Source: Peptococcaceae bacterium CEB3
Lineage (GTDB): Bacteria; Bacillota; Desulfitobacteriia; Desulfitobacteriales; Desulfitobacteriaceae
Direction of reading: 5' to 3'
Length of the DNA stretch: 64,000 nucleotides
Assembly: GCA_001029295.1 (NCBI GenBank)
Contig: LDXJ01000048.1
Location: 1-64,000 of the forward strand
The notes beneath the pieces were generated by a model. That model did not search any database. It was given only the letters and a program-made list of their open reading frames with translations, and had not been told where the DNA came from. Of the stretch, positions 34,117 to 44,063 are shown piece by piece. Every line of letters begins with the position of its first letter. Position 1 is the first letter of the stretch. The position numbers were made by a program, and so were the translations under genes.

Positions 34117-34896
34117 ATGATCGTATTGTTCATAGGGGACATCGTCGGAAAAACCGGGCGCCAAGCCATCAGGGCTTTGCTTAAACCGGTTAAAGACGAA
34201 TACAAGGTGGCACTCACAGTTGCCAATGGTGAAAATGCCGCGGGTGGGAACGGTTTGACCAGAGAAGTGGCGCAAGAGCTCTACGGTACGGGTATTGATT
34301 TCCTTACCATGGGCAATCACGTCTGGGACAAAAGGCAGATTCTGGACTTCATCGACAGTGAGGCGAGGTTGGTGAGGCCTGCCAACTATCCGGCCGGGGC
34401 ACCCGGCAAGGGGTACGGATTTGTGCGCTTGAACGGCTTCAAAGTCGGGATGCTCAATCTGTCCGGTCGAGTCTATCTTCCGGCTCTGGATGACCCCTTT
34501 AGCGGAGCGATTCGGTTAATTAACCTGATGCGTCAGGAGAGTCCCCTGATCCTGGTGGATTTCCATGCCGAGGCCACCTCGGAAAAAATTGCTTTGGGTT
34601 GGTTTTTGGACGGCAAAGTCAGTGCCGTGTTGGGAACCCATACTCATGTACAAACAGCCGATGAGCGCGTTTTGCCCCAAGGCACGGCCTACATCACGGA
34701 TGTGGGTATGACCGGGCCGCGGGACTCCGTCCTCGGTGTTAAGAAAGAAGTCGTCATCAACCGCTTCCTGACCCAGCTGCCGGCAAAATTCGACATTGCC
34801 GGCGGGGTCTTGCAATTGAATGCCGTCATCCTCGATCTGGATGAAGAGACCGGCAAAGCCCGGCGGATCGAGAGGGTGCAGCGCTTTGCCGAATAG
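34117..34896 (+). CDS. ymdB: YmdB-family metallophosphoesterase
   Basis: A 259-residue calcineurin-like phosphoesterase of the TIGR00282 family: FIGDIVGKTGR, ANGENAAGGNGLT, MGNHVWDKR and GTHTHVQTADERVLP carry the metal ligands. Bacillus YmdB hydrolyses 2',3'-cyclic AMP and shapes biofilm and motility decisions. The ATG at 34117 follows GGAAGGGG; the frame remains open further upstream but has no better start. It follows rny and an unknown gene, as in related genomes. Confidence 0.93.
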   Translation: MIVLFIGDIVGKTGRQAIRALLKPVKDEYKVALTVANGENAAGGNGLTREVAQELYGTGIDFLTMGNHVWDKRQILDFIDSEARLVRPANYPAGAPGKGYGFVRLNGFKVGMLNLSGRVYLPALDDPFSGAIRLINLMRQESPLILVDFHAEATSEKIALGWFLDGKVSAVLGTHTHVQTADERVLPQGTAYITDVGMTGPRDSVLGVKKEVVINRFLTQLPAKFDIAGGVLQLNAVILDLDEETGKARRIERVQRFAE

Positions 34897-34932
34897 CGCA
34901 CATCCATTCGGCGCCGTCGGAGGTGAAGGCAT

Positions 34933-35001
34933 TTGGCGGAGGAAAAAATCAGAAAATTCCCTGAAGAAAAAGGACTTTTGAATTTTGTCGCGAATATCTA
35001 G
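34933..35001 (+). CDS. Possible 22-residue small protein between ymdB and spoVS
   Basis: TTG at 34933 preceded by an excellent GGAGGTG (34919-34925, seven-base spacer) opens a frame for MAEEKIRKFPEEKGLLNFVA plus two residues, then TAG. It is very charged at the start. The same bases hold the putative sigma-H promoter of spoVS, so the two readings compete or overlap. I know no matching family. Confidence 0.35.
   Translation: MAEEKIRKFPEEKGLLNFVANI
34969..34997 (+). promoter_or_regulatory. Sigma-H-like promoter of spoVS
   Basis: AAAGGACTT (34969-34977), 11 bases, then CGCGAATAT (34989-34997) resembles the sigma-H consensus RNAGGAWWW-N11/12-RNNGAATWW. Bacillus spoVS is transcribed by sigma-H, which supports the reading. 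Confidence 0.55.
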
Positions 35002-35052
35002 CAAAGGCGAAGTGGAAATACATGTCAATGAGCAAACAGGAGGTTGTAGTTT

Positions 35053-35313
35053 ATGGACGTCTTAAAAGTCTCAGCTAAATCAAGCCCGAATTCTGTCGCC
35101 GGTGCGCTGGCCGGAGTACTTCGCGAACGAGGGGGTGCGGAATTGCAAGCGATAGGAGCAGGGGCCCTCAACCAAGCGGTGAAAGCCGTGGCGATTGCGC
35201 GGGGATTTGTCGCTCCGAGCGGGGTGGACTTAATCTGCATCCCGGCATTTACGGACATTCAGATTGACGGAGAAGAACGGACAGCGATCAAGCTCATCGT
35301 TGAACCGCGTTGA
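35053..35313 (+). CDS. spoVS: Stage V sporulation protein S
   Basis: An 86-residue SpoVS, an Alba-like small protein, full length: VLKVSAKSSPNSVAGALAGV, AIGAGALNQAVKAVAIARGF and IPAFTDIQIDGEERTAIKLIV are diagnostic. It is needed for normal spore development in Bacillus. The ATG lies behind AGGAGGTTG. It has a putative sigma-H promoter and a strong terminator, so it is a single-gene unit. It supports a spore-forming host. Confidence 0.97.
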   Translation: MDVLKVSAKSSPNSVAGALAGVLRERGGAELQAIGAGALNQAVKAVAIARGFVAPSGVDLICIPAFTDIQIDGEERTAIKLIVEPR

Positions 35314-35326
35314 TTGCAGCTTTCCG

Positions 35327-35354
35327 GCCTGTTTGCCCAGCAAACAGGCTTTTT
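35327..35354 (+). terminator. Intrinsic terminator after spoVS
   Basis: GCCTGTTTGC-CCA-GCAAACAGGC, a ten-base perfect stem followed by TTTTT. Confidence 0.9.
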
Positions 35355-35467
35355 CGATTTCCTATCCGAAGAACATTTTCATCGTGCTGTCTGAACGGAC
35401 AGTCCATGACTGATTCTTTGTCCGCGGGGATTGGCGGCGGAAAGCGTCTGAGAGGAGGAGCTTTTGC

Positions 35468-36418
35468 GTGGATGAAACTTACGTAATTGACGGCCACTGT
35501 GACAGTGTAGGTGATTATTGCTCGAAGCAGCGGAGCTTGCGCGGGCAGGAAGGCGGGCAATGGGATCTGGAGAGGGCCCGCCGGGGGCGGGTGGGAGTCC
35601 AGTTCATGGCGGCCTTTATCGCAAGCGAGTATAAACCGGCGCGGGCTACGGTGCGCGGCTTGGAACTGATTGCCGCCTTGCACCGGTTTGCCGCCGATAA
35701 TGGGGAAAGGGTGTTTCTCATCCAAGGCCGGGATGATCTGAAACGGATCGAGCCGGAAAGAAAAACGGGCTTGCTGTTGAGTGTGGAAGGAGGGGAAATC
35801 CTGGGTGAAAGTCTCTTCCTGCTGGACATCATCTACCGGCTGGGGGTGCGGGCCTTGGGCCTGACCTGGAATCAGCGCAACGCAATTGGGGACGGGGTGG
35901 GAGAACAGGGGAGCCAAAGCCGCTTATCGCACTTTGGCGAGAGAGTGGTCCGGCGCCTCAATGAGTTGGGGATGATTGTGGACGTTTCCCACCTCAACGA
36001 AGCGGGATTTTGGCATGTTCTCGAACTGTCATCCGCCCCCATCGTCGCCTCCCATTCCTGCGCCAAGGCTCTATGTGCCCATCCCCGCAATTTGACGGAC
36101 AGGCAGTTGAAGGCACTCGCTCGGAATAAGGGAGTTGTCGGGGTGAATTTTTGCCCGGCTTTTCTGTCGGATGCGGGGCGAGCGGAGCGCCGGGATGTCG
36201 TCCGGCACATTTCCCACATCGCTGAGGTGGCGGGAGTGGATGTGATCGGGCTCGGTTCTGATTTTGACGGGATCAGGGAGACCCCCGACGGTTTGGAAGA
36301 TGTGAGTACTCTTCCGCTCCTGGTGGAGGATTTGCAACAGGCAGGATTTTCCTCGCAAGAGATCAGGCAGATCTGCGCGAAGAATTTTGAGCGTCTATTG
36401 TCGAATGTGTTAAGATGA
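35468..36418 (+). CDS. Membrane dipeptidase-like peptidase (family M19)
   Basis: A 316-residue zinc dipeptidase of the renal dipeptidase family. Metal and active-site regions are intact: DGHCD at the start, LSVEGGE, LTWNQRN, VDVSHL, ASHSCAKALCAHPRNL and GLGSDFDG. These enzymes split dipeptides, including D-residue-containing ones from cell walls. The GTG start lies behind GAGGAGGAG. There is no signal peptide, so it is probably cytoplasmic. It is a usual neighbour of the rny-ymdB-spoVS block. Confidence 0.9.
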   Translation: MDETYVIDGHCDSVGDYCSKQRSLRGQEGGQWDLERARRGRVGVQFMAAFIASEYKPARATVRGLELIAALHRFAADNGERVFLIQGRDDLKRIEPERKTGLLLSVEGGEILGESLFLLDIIYRLGVRALGLTWNQRNAIGDGVGEQGSQSRLSHFGERVVRRLNELGMIVDVSHLNEAGFWHVLELSSAPIVASHSCAKALCAHPRNLTDRQLKALARNKGVVGVNFCPAFLSDAGRAERRDVVRHISHIAEVAGVDVIGLGSDFDGIRETPDGLEDVSTLPLLVEDLQQAGFSSQEIRQICAKNFERLLSNVLR

Positions 36419-36665
36419 GAAAGGAAAGACTGAGAGTAACCGCGGCACGAAGTTTGATGCGGGTCGGGTCCGCCGGGAGAATAGGTTTTGGATTCAGCCG
36501 CCTATTGCCCTAAGGTTCCGCCTGTGAGAAGTCCGTGCGCGCTGTCGGACAGTCCGGTAGACTGTTGCGGCGATACAAGCGGTTAGAGATCGTGACAGTC
36601 GGAGACTACTGAGAGTTTTCAGGGTGGAAACCACGCCGGAAACGGTGGAAGAAGGAGAAAGTAAA

Positions 36666-37538
36666 GTGGCGGCAGAGGTTCAAGCGGATTTGCATTGCCA
36701 CACGACGGCTTCCGACGGGCTTTTTGCCCCGGGGGATGTCGTCCGCTTGGCAGCCCGGATCGGTCTCAGAGCGGTAGGCATTACGGATCATGATACGATA
36801 GCGGGTTGGGAGGAGGCGGAAACGGCTGGGGAAACAACGGGTGTGGAGATTGTGCGCGGTATCGAGCTCAGCACGGAGTGGCGGGGCCGGGATGTGCATA
36901 TTTTAGGCTATGAACCCGCCGGCGGTTCCGCCCTCCTGAGGGAGCGTCTGGCAAGTTTGCGCTTGGGCAGAGAAGAAAGAATAAAAAAAATAGTGGACAG
37001 ACTTTCCCGCTTGGGTATCCCGATCGAGCCGGAGGAAGTGTTTGGGGTGGCCACGGGCGAGTCCGTGGGGCGCCCGCATGTAGCGCAGATTTTGATGGCG
37101 CGCGGCTATGCCGGCAGTATCGGGGAGGCGTTCGAGCGCTACCTGGGACGGGGGGCTCCCGGCTATGTCCCGCGGCCGAAGCTGACCCCGGAAGAAGGAA
37201 TTGACCTTATCCGGGCAACAGGCGGAGTAGCCGTTTTGGCCCATCCGGGGGTGGGCGGGTTGGCTGGCAGAATTCCCTTTTGGGTGAGCGCGGGTCTGCA
37301 GGGGGTGGAGGTGTACCACTCCGAGCACACGGCGGCGGAGGAAAAGACCTTGAGCAAAATCGCCCGAGACTTAAATCTGATTATGACCGGGGGTTCGGAC
37401 TTTCACGGAGAAGAGCGCAAGCCCGGCGCCAAAATCGGAGGCTGGGGAGTATCCATGGCGGTTGTGCGGCAGATTAAGGAAACCGCCCGCACTGGGGAGG
37501 GGAGTCGGTGCACTGCCAAGAGGTGCGGCCCCGGCTGA
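36666..37538 (+). CDS. PHP-domain phosphoesterase (TrpH/RNase AM-like)
   Basis: A 290-residue PHP-domain protein. Metal ligands are visible in ADLHCHTTASDG, GITDHDTIAGWEEA, GIELSTEW, VAVLAHPG and TGGSDFHGE. Relatives remove 5'-terminal nucleotides from short RNAs or hydrolyse nucleoside 3',5'-bisphosphates. The GTG at 36666 is chosen because AAGGAG lies eight bases before it; a GTG at 36624 in the same frame has a poorer site. The last 15 residues (GSRCTAKRCGPG) look unlike the family. It stands alone between the dipeptidase and the aminotransferase. Confidence 0.88.
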   Translation: MAAEVQADLHCHTTASDGLFAPGDVVRLAARIGLRAVGITDHDTIAGWEEAETAGETTGVEIVRGIELSTEWRGRDVHILGYEPAGGSALLRERLASLRLGREERIKKIVDRLSRLGIPIEPEEVFGVATGESVGRPHVAQILMARGYAGSIGEAFERYLGRGAPGYVPRPKLTPEEGIDLIRATGGVAVLAHPGVGGLAGRIPFWVSAGLQGVEVYHSEHTAAEEKTLSKIARDLNLIMTGGSDFHGEERKPGAKIGGWGVSMAVVRQIKETARTGEGSRCTAKRCGPG

Positions 37539-37593
37539 ATGCCCCGCCAGACTCCCGTCCCCAGGCTACTATTCTTGAAGGGGGATTTTTTAT

Positions 37594-38769
37594 ATGCTGG
37601 CTCAGAGAATGCAAGGGTTGGGAGTTTCTGTTTTTTCCCGCCTGGATGAGCTCCGTTTGGATTTACTTAAGCAAGGGAAAGATTTAATCAATTTAACCAT
37701 CGGCAGTCCGGACCGGCCGCCGGCTCCTTCCGTGCGGGAGGCTCTTAGCCGGGCCGCCCTCGACGAAAGGAACTATGGGTACACTTTGACCCGGGGAAGC
37801 GCGGAGCTGAGGGAGAGTTGCGCGGCCTGGTATCAGCGCCGTTTTGGCGTCGACCTGGATCCGGAGCGGGAGGTCCTGCCTTTGATGGGTTCGCAGGACG
37901 GATTGGCGCACGTGTTTTGGGCTTATATCGATCCGGGGGACCCGGCTCTCATACCGGACCCCGGCTATCCCATCTACACGGCCGGTTTGCTCTTGGCGGG
38001 CGGAGTAAAGATACCCCTGCCCCTGCGGGCGGAGAACGGCTTCTTGCCGGATCTGGAGGAAGTGGAGCCCGGGACGGCTCGGCGGGCTAAGATTCTGTTC
38101 CTGAATTATCCCAACAACCCGACGGCGGCGGTGGCGCCGCTCTCTTTCTTCCAACGGGTTGCGGACTTTGCCCGCCAATACCATATTCTGGTTTGCCATG
38201 ATGCCGCATATTCGGAGCTTGCTTTTGAGGGGTATCGTCCTGTCAGTTTTCTGCAAGCCGAGGGTGCCAAAGAGGTTGGAATCGAGTTTCATTCCTTGTC
38301 TAAAACTTACAATTTTGCCGGAGCCCGTCTGGGCTTTGCGGTGGGTAACGCTCAGGCCGTAGAGGCCCTGACGGCGGTCAAATCAAATATCGACTACGGA
38401 GGGTTTGCCCCTGTCTTGCGGGCCGGGGTCGAAGCCCTGGCCGGCCGGGCGGAGGTGGAAGTGACGGTGGCGGAGAGCCGCCGGGCCTACCAGCGGCGGC
38501 GGGACATTTGGCTGGAGGGTTGTGCCCGGGCGGGATGGACGATGCCCGCTCCCCAGGCTTCCATGTTCGTTTGGGCGCCGGTGCCGGGGGGCGGAGACTC
38601 ATTTCGCTTTGCTGTTGACCTGGCGCGGGAGGCCGGGGTGCTGGTGGTCCCCGGCGTGGCCTTTGGTGCTCACGGAGAGGGTTATGTCAGGGTTGCTTTG
38701 GTTCAGGAGGAATCTGTGATGCGGGAAGCGACCGAACGAATCGGGCGGTTTTTGGGGCACAAGGGTTAA
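37594..38769 (+). CDS. Class I/II pyridoxal-phosphate aminotransferase (LL-DAP aminotransferase-like)
   Basis: A 391-residue fold-type I aminotransferase. The PLP lysine is in FHSLSKTYNFAGARLGFAVG, substrate-binding regions are YGYTLTRGSAELRE, PDPGYPIYTAG and LNYPNNPTAAVA, and the C-terminal arginine is in GYVRVALV. It most resembles the DapL/alanine aminotransferase-like branch. It could serve lysine and wall diaminopimelate synthesis or another amino acid; the sequence alone does not decide. The ATG has GAAGGGGG upstream. Confidence 0.88.
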   Translation: MLAQRMQGLGVSVFSRLDELRLDLLKQGKDLINLTIGSPDRPPAPSVREALSRAALDERNYGYTLTRGSAELRESCAAWYQRRFGVDLDPEREVLPLMGSQDGLAHVFWAYIDPGDPALIPDPGYPIYTAGLLLAGGVKIPLPLRAENGFLPDLEEVEPGTARRAKILFLNYPNNPTAAVAPLSFFQRVADFARQYHILVCHDAAYSELAFEGYRPVSFLQAEGAKEVGIEFHSLSKTYNFAGARLGFAVGNAQAVEALTAVKSNIDYGGFAPVLRAGVEALAGRAEVEVTVAESRRAYQRRRDIWLEGCARAGWTMPAPQASMFVWAPVPGGGDSFRFAVDLAREAGVLVVPGVAFGAHGEGYVRVALVQEESVMREATERIGRFLGHKG

Positions 38770-38807
38770 AACGCTCTCCCCCGGCATAGAATACTATTGG
38801 GAATACG

Positions 38808-39095
38808 ATGCCGGGGGTGCAACGGGATTTGGAAGTGCAAGAAGAACTTACGGTGCTCAGAGTGCGTGTCAAAGAGTTGGAACAGCGGGTGGAGCATTTG
38901 CGTGTCAGCCGCAGGGTTCTGATGAACCTTCTGGAAAAAGTGGAGCGGGAAAAAATCGCTCTCATCCATAACCTGGAAAAGGAAAATGTCCGTCTGCAGA
39001 GGGACAACAGCCGGTTCGCCAAATGGCTGTTCTCGAAAAACCGCCAGATTGTAGAACTGCAAGAAAGGATAGAACTCAATCAAAAGAAAGCATGA
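38808..39095 (+). CDS. Small coiled-coil protein
   Basis: A 95-residue, highly charged protein predicted to be one long coiled coil (VLRVRVKELEQRVEHLRVSR, EREKIALIHNLEKENVRLQR). It has no membrane segment and no recognised family. It begins 38 bases after the aminotransferase gene. The ATG at 38808 has only a weak Shine-Dalgarno site. It is followed by a strong terminator. Small coiled-coil proteins of this size can be scaffold or division-related, but there is no evidence here. Confidence 0.65.
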   Translation: MPGVQRDLEVQEELTVLRVRVKELEQRVEHLRVSRRVLMNLLEKVEREKIALIHNLEKENVRLQRDNSRFAKWLFSKNRQIVELQERIELNQKKA

Positions 39096-39123
39096 AACCG
39101 TCTTGCGGGGTTTCATGCTTTCT
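39086..39123. terminator. Strong, possibly bidirectional terminator
   Basis: GAAAGCATGAAACC (39086-39099) pairs perfectly with GGTTTCATGCTTTC (39109-39122), an unusually long 14-base stem. It lies between the convergent coiled-coil gene (plus) and HD-domain gene (minus), with A-rich and T-rich flanks, so it can serve both. Confidence 0.85.
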
Positions 39124-39139
39124 TGCTTTCACTGTCGTA

Positions 39140-39655
39140 TCAACAGCGGTCGTCCGCCTCCGCCAGGAGGCGCCCCAGAGGGGTCTGCGGCTGATGATGC
39201 TCAGCTATGAGGCGGCAGACATCGTCGTTCAAGCCGGCCTGATGGGCCAGCCGGCTGCCCCAAACCGGGTGGCGCTGAGCTGAGCGCAAAGGGGAGGAGA
39301 CGAATTTGGGGCCCCGGATAAGACGGGTTTGCACCGCCTGAGGCGATTTTTGCCAGCACACGACCAGAACACGCTGCCAGAGGCGGAGCGGGAAGAGAGA
39401 TTTGCCGCAATCATGCAATAAAGCGGCCTGGAGCACGTTTCTGCGATCATCGGCCGACAGAGCCGGGCCCCGGTTTTCGATTAAGGCGGCGACTTTGAGG
39501 GAGTGCCGCCGTTCAGTGGGGGCTTGGCGCAAGAAAAGAGCGTAGGCAGGCGCGTTGAGGAAACGGCGCGCGCGGGTTAGGTCTTCCCGCCCGAAACGGG
39601 CCCAAAGAACGTTGATGAATTGTCCGCTGCGGTAAAAGATGCTCCAGCCGCGCAT
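39140..39655 (-). CDS. HD-domain protein
   Basis: A 171-residue protein with an HD metal-dependent phosphohydrolase domain: RRHSLKVAALIE, LLHDCGKSLFPL, HPVWGSRLAHQAG and LIAEHHQPQTPLG provide the expected histidine and aspartate ligands. Members cut nucleotides, cyclic nucleotides or phosphate esters; the substrate is unknown. The ATG at 39655 has GGGGGAGGG upstream; a GTG at 39706 in the same frame lacks one. It is transcribed away from guaB. Confidence 0.8.
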   Translation of the reverse strand: MRGWSIFYRSGQFINVLWARFGREDLTRARRFLNAPAYALFLRQAPTERRHSLKVAALIENRGPALSADDRRNVLQAALLHDCGKSLFPLRLWQRVLVVCWQKSPQAVQTRLIRGPKFVSSPLRSAQRHPVWGSRLAHQAGLNDDVCRLIAEHHQPQTPLGRLLAEADDRC

Positions 39656-39724
39656 GCCGCGGGTTCCCTCCCCCACGAACCGGTCTTTTCCCGGACCAGT
39701 TTCCACTTACGATGATACCCGAGG

Positions 39725-39789
39725 GCCGGGCGGAACGCAAGCCGGGCGGAACGCAAAGTGGCCCGGAACGCACGCCGGGCGGAACGCGA
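39725..39789 (+). repeat. Four short direct repeats (GCCGGGCGGAACGCA type)
   Basis: GCCGGGCGGAACGCAA or a close variant occurs four times in 65 bases upstream of guaB, with spacers of 0 to 4 bases. Non-coding. Confidence 0.7.
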
Positions 39790-39828
39790 GGCTTTCGGCA
39801 CCGTACAATTTTCGGGGAGATTGTCTAA

Positions 39829-41358
<1,530 letters not shown>

Positions 41359-41652
41359 GGCTTAGAGGCTCTGCCCTGTCGCTTCGGATGGGGTAATATC
41401 CGGATTTCCCCGGCTATAGCCTCTGAGGCTTAAGGGCTCGCCCCCGTGACGGATCCTCCGCGGGGGCAGAGCTCCATAAGGGGCGCCGCGGGGAGGGGGC
41501 CGGGAAGGGCTGCCGCGGGCCGGTGTGAGACCGGAACGGGTGCCGCGGAACGATGGGAGTTGACCCGGAGCAGAGAATAAGTGTAACACATGGGGTATGG
41601 GAGAATCGGTCTTTGGGGGGAGGGTTTCCCGATAGCTCAGATGGAGGGCGGC
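41359..41652 (+). other. GC-rich intergenic region after guaB
   Basis: No convincing gene. Contains AGCCTC-T-GAGGCT near 41416 and a GCCCCCG/CGGGGGC hairpin (about 41440-41468), the latter possibly part of the guaB transcript end. There is no T run to make a clear terminator. Confidence 0.35.
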
Positions 41653-41988
41653 ATGCGGCTCAATTTTTGGCGTTACGGGGCTATCCTTTTTCTATTGTAT
41701 TTTATTTGGAGCGGCGTCTTTACGGCGGAGACTTATTTGAGTCAAGTGGCGTTCAATTTTGCCGTCTTCTATCCGGTCGGATTCCTGGCCGGATATGTGG
41801 AGCAGAAAAGCGGAATCAGAGAGGTCTTGACAGCTGCCCTTGTTTACAATTTGCTGACTTATGTCCTCACCTATCTGGCCGGGATAGAGGTGCAGGATTG
41901 GAGTATGGTCGGGGTCGATTTTTTGAGTCTGATCATCATTGTCCTGATCGGAGTCTGGATGGGGCGGCGTGTGAGCGGGCAAAATTGA
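41653..41988 (+). CDS. Small hypothetical membrane protein
   Basis: A 111-residue protein that is almost entirely hydrophobic, with about four membrane segments (YGAILFLLYFIWSGVFTAE, VAFNFAVFYPVGFLAGYV, VLTAALVYNLLTYVLTYLAG, FLSLIIIVLIGVWMG). No family recognised. The ATG at 41653 has GGAGGG upstream; the longer frame to 41590 does not. It ends 13 bases before the glycerate kinase gene and is probably co-transcribed with it, although a functional link is not evident. Confidence 0.7.
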   Translation: MRLNFWRYGAILFLLYFIWSGVFTAETYLSQVAFNFAVFYPVGFLAGYVEQKSGIREVLTAALVYNLLTYVLTYLAGIEVQDWSMVGVDFLSLIIIVLIGVWMGRRVSGQN

Positions 41989-42001
41989 GGGAGGAGTTCA
42001 A

Positions 42002-43153
42002 GTGCGTATTGTTGTGGCCCCGGATTCTTACAAGGGCTGTCTGGGGGCCCTGTCAGTGGCCCGAGCCATGGAACGCGGGGTGAAACACGTTTTCCCGGAC
42101 GGCCGGGTGGAAGTAATCCCGATGGCGGACGGGGGAGAGGGGACCGTGGACGCCGTCCTGGCCGCTGTTGGCGGGGAGAAGGTGCACCTCACAGTTTCCG
42201 ATCCGCTGGGCCGCCCGCTGGAGGCTATGTATGGTATCCTCGCTCACGGGCGGATTGCGGTCATTGAGATGGCCGCGGCTTCCGGGCTTCCGCTGCTGAC
42301 GGCCGAGGAGAGAAATCCGCTCGTTACCACGACCCGGGGTACGGGGGAATTGATCAAAGACGCCTTGGACAAGGGAGTCGGGAAGATTCTGATTGGGCTC
42401 GGCGGCAGCGCGACCAATGACGGCGGAGCGGGGATGGCGCAGGCTTTGGGTGCCAAGCTGCTCGACGCCCGGGGCTCGGCTCTGGGGCCGGGTGGCGCAG
42501 AGTTGGCGCGCCTGGCCCGCATTGACCTTGCCGATTTGCATCCCAGAATCCCGGAAGTCGAGTTTGAAGCAGCCTGTGATGTGCAAAACCCGCTTTGCGG
42601 GCCTCAGGGGGCGAGCGCGGTCTATGGCCCGCAAAAAGGGGCTACGGCGGAGATGGTGGGGAAATTGGATCACGCCTTGGCCAACTGGGGGAGCTTGCTC
42701 GGCCGGGTGCAGGGGCGGGACATTCTGACCCTGCCGGGAGGCGGTGCCGCGGGAGGGCTGGGCGCGGGTTTGGTGGGCTTGTTGGGAGCAAGGCTGATGT
42801 CCGGTACCCAAATCGTCTTGGAAGCGGCCGGGGCACGGGAGAAAATGGCGGGGGCCGACCTGGTCCTGACGGGGGAGGGCAAGACGGATTTCCAAACGGG
42901 GTTTGGCAAGGTTCCGGCCGGGGTGGCGGCTTATGCCCGCCAAGCTGGGGTTCCGGTCCTGGTCCTCTCCGGGGCCGTGGAAGGGGACCCGGATCTTCTG
43001 GCCGCGGCGGGGATCGAAGCTTGCCTGAGCATCGCGGAGGGTCCGATCAGCCTGAGCGAAGCCCTGGACAAAGCCGAGGCCCAGCTGGAACGTGCGGTTT
43101 GGCGAACCCTGCTGGTTTGGAAACTGGGCTGTCAAGCTCGTCATTCGACCTGA
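42002..43153 (+). CDS. Glycerate kinase (GarK/GlxK family)
   Basis: A 383-residue glycerate 2-kinase: the N-terminus VVAPDSYKGCLGALSVARAM, PMADGGEGTVDAV, EMAAASGL, LIGLGGSATNDGGAGMAQALG and LVLTGEGKTDFQT are all family signatures. It phosphorylates glycerate to 2-phosphoglycerate and feeds glycolysis. The GTG start lies behind GAGGAG. The last 20 residues (VWKLGCQARHST) look non-conserved. The TetR gene follows. Confidence 0.92.
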   Translation: MRIVVAPDSYKGCLGALSVARAMERGVKHVFPDGRVEVIPMADGGEGTVDAVLAAVGGEKVHLTVSDPLGRPLEAMYGILAHGRIAVIEMAAASGLPLLTAEERNPLVTTTRGTGELIKDALDKGVGKILIGLGGSATNDGGAGMAQALGAKLLDARGSALGPGGAELARLARIDLADLHPRIPEVEFEAACDVQNPLCGPQGASAVYGPQKGATAEMVGKLDHALANWGSLLGRVQGRDILTLPGGGAAGGLGAGLVGLLGARLMSGTQIVLEAAGAREKMAGADLVLTGEGKTDFQTGFGKVPAGVAAYARQAGVPVLVLSGAVEGDPDLLAAAGIEACLSIAEGPISLSEALDKAEAQLERAVWRTLLVWKLGCQARHST

Positions 43154-43277
43154 AACGTTTTTCAAGAGAAAAATTTATGCAACCTTGCGCCCACTGGCAG
43201 GAAATTTCTGGATGATAACGAAATATAACAGAAATTGGTTCCGGCCGGAGGAAAGATTGCGCGAGGGGGAAGGTCAA

Positions 43278-43859
43278 ATGGCGGATTTGTCACGCCGCGA
43301 GAGAAAAAAACAGGAGACCTCGGAAAAGATATTCTCGGCGGCAATGCAGTTATTCCGCAAGCAGGGATTGGAGCGGACTTCGATCGAGCAGATCACCGAG
43401 TTGGCGGACGTAGGCAAAGGCACTTTTTACAATTATTTCGGTTCCAAAGAGGCTGTGATCTTGGAGTTTTCCCGGCGGGCCTACCGGGAGATTCTGGAAA
43501 GTCGGCGCGAAAAGGCGGATCTTTCCACCCGGGCCAAACTGGAGAGCCTCTTCGATTATTGGGCGGCCTTCGTGACGGACGAACGTGAAATCGCCTGGGT
43601 AGTGGTTCGCAGCCGCGAAGGAGCGGAGTTTGATATGGGGTTGCACTACGGCTTGCAGGGCATCCTGGCGCTGGGTCAAAGAGAAGGAGAAATAAGCTCG
43701 AATTACGACCCGGCGTTTTTGGCGGAGATGTTGGAAGGCATTATGGTCCAGCATTTCATGAGTTGGTACGTCACCGGGGACGGAACCCTGAAAGAGGAAT
43801 TGAGGCAGGCTCTCAGTGTTTTTTGGGACGGCTTGGCTGAGGAAAAGTGCCGGGCTTAG
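43278..43859 (+). CDS. TetR-family transcriptional regulator
   Basis: A 193-residue regulator with a TetR helix-turn-helix in residues 8-55 (KIFSAAMQLFRKQGLERTSI, ITELADVGKGTFYNYFGSKE) and a variable ligand-binding C-terminal domain. The ATG at 43278 has GGGGGAAGG upstream; the frame is open further back to 43092 without a good site. Its stop codon lies inside the first unit of a 39-bp tandem repeat that continues downstream. Target genes are unknown; the neighbours are glycerate kinase and uppP. Confidence 0.9.
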   Translation: MADLSRRERKKQETSEKIFSAAMQLFRKQGLERTSIEQITELADVGKGTFYNYFGSKEAVILEFSRRAYREILESRREKADLSTRAKLESLFDYWAAFVTDEREIAWVVVRSREGAEFDMGLHYGLQGILALGQREGEISSNYDPAFLAEMLEGIMVQHFMSWYVTGDGTLKEELRQALSVFWDGLAEEKCRA

Positions 43860-43974
43860 AAGAAAAGTGCGGTGTTTCGGAGCAGTGTGCCGTGCTCAGG
43901 GTAAAGCGCGGTGTTTCGGAGCAGTACGCCGGGCTCCGAAGAAAAGTGCGGTGCTTCGGCGAAAAGTGCCGGCG
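43845..43974 (+). repeat. 39-bp tandem repeat spanning the end of the TetR gene
   Basis: Three full 39-base units (43845-43883, 43884-43922, 43923-43961) and a partial fourth. The first unit includes the TetR stop codon TAG; later units have changed the base that makes it. A shared core is AAGTGCGGTGTTTCGGAGC. Confidence 0.85.
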
Positions 43975-44063
43975 AGTTTTGCCGTTTTCGTTTCTCAACC
44001 TGTACTCTTATGATATAGTGGTATCAAGTCGTGGTCGAATGATAAGAGTGGGAGGTTGAAAAC

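Noticed and set aside
42053-43165. A 370-residue frame opposite glycerate kinase
   Set aside because: Shadow of a clear family member on the plus strand.
43813-44059. Several 60-70 residue frames over the 39-bp repeat after the TetR gene
   Set aside because: Frames stay open only because the unit is a multiple of three; no start signals.
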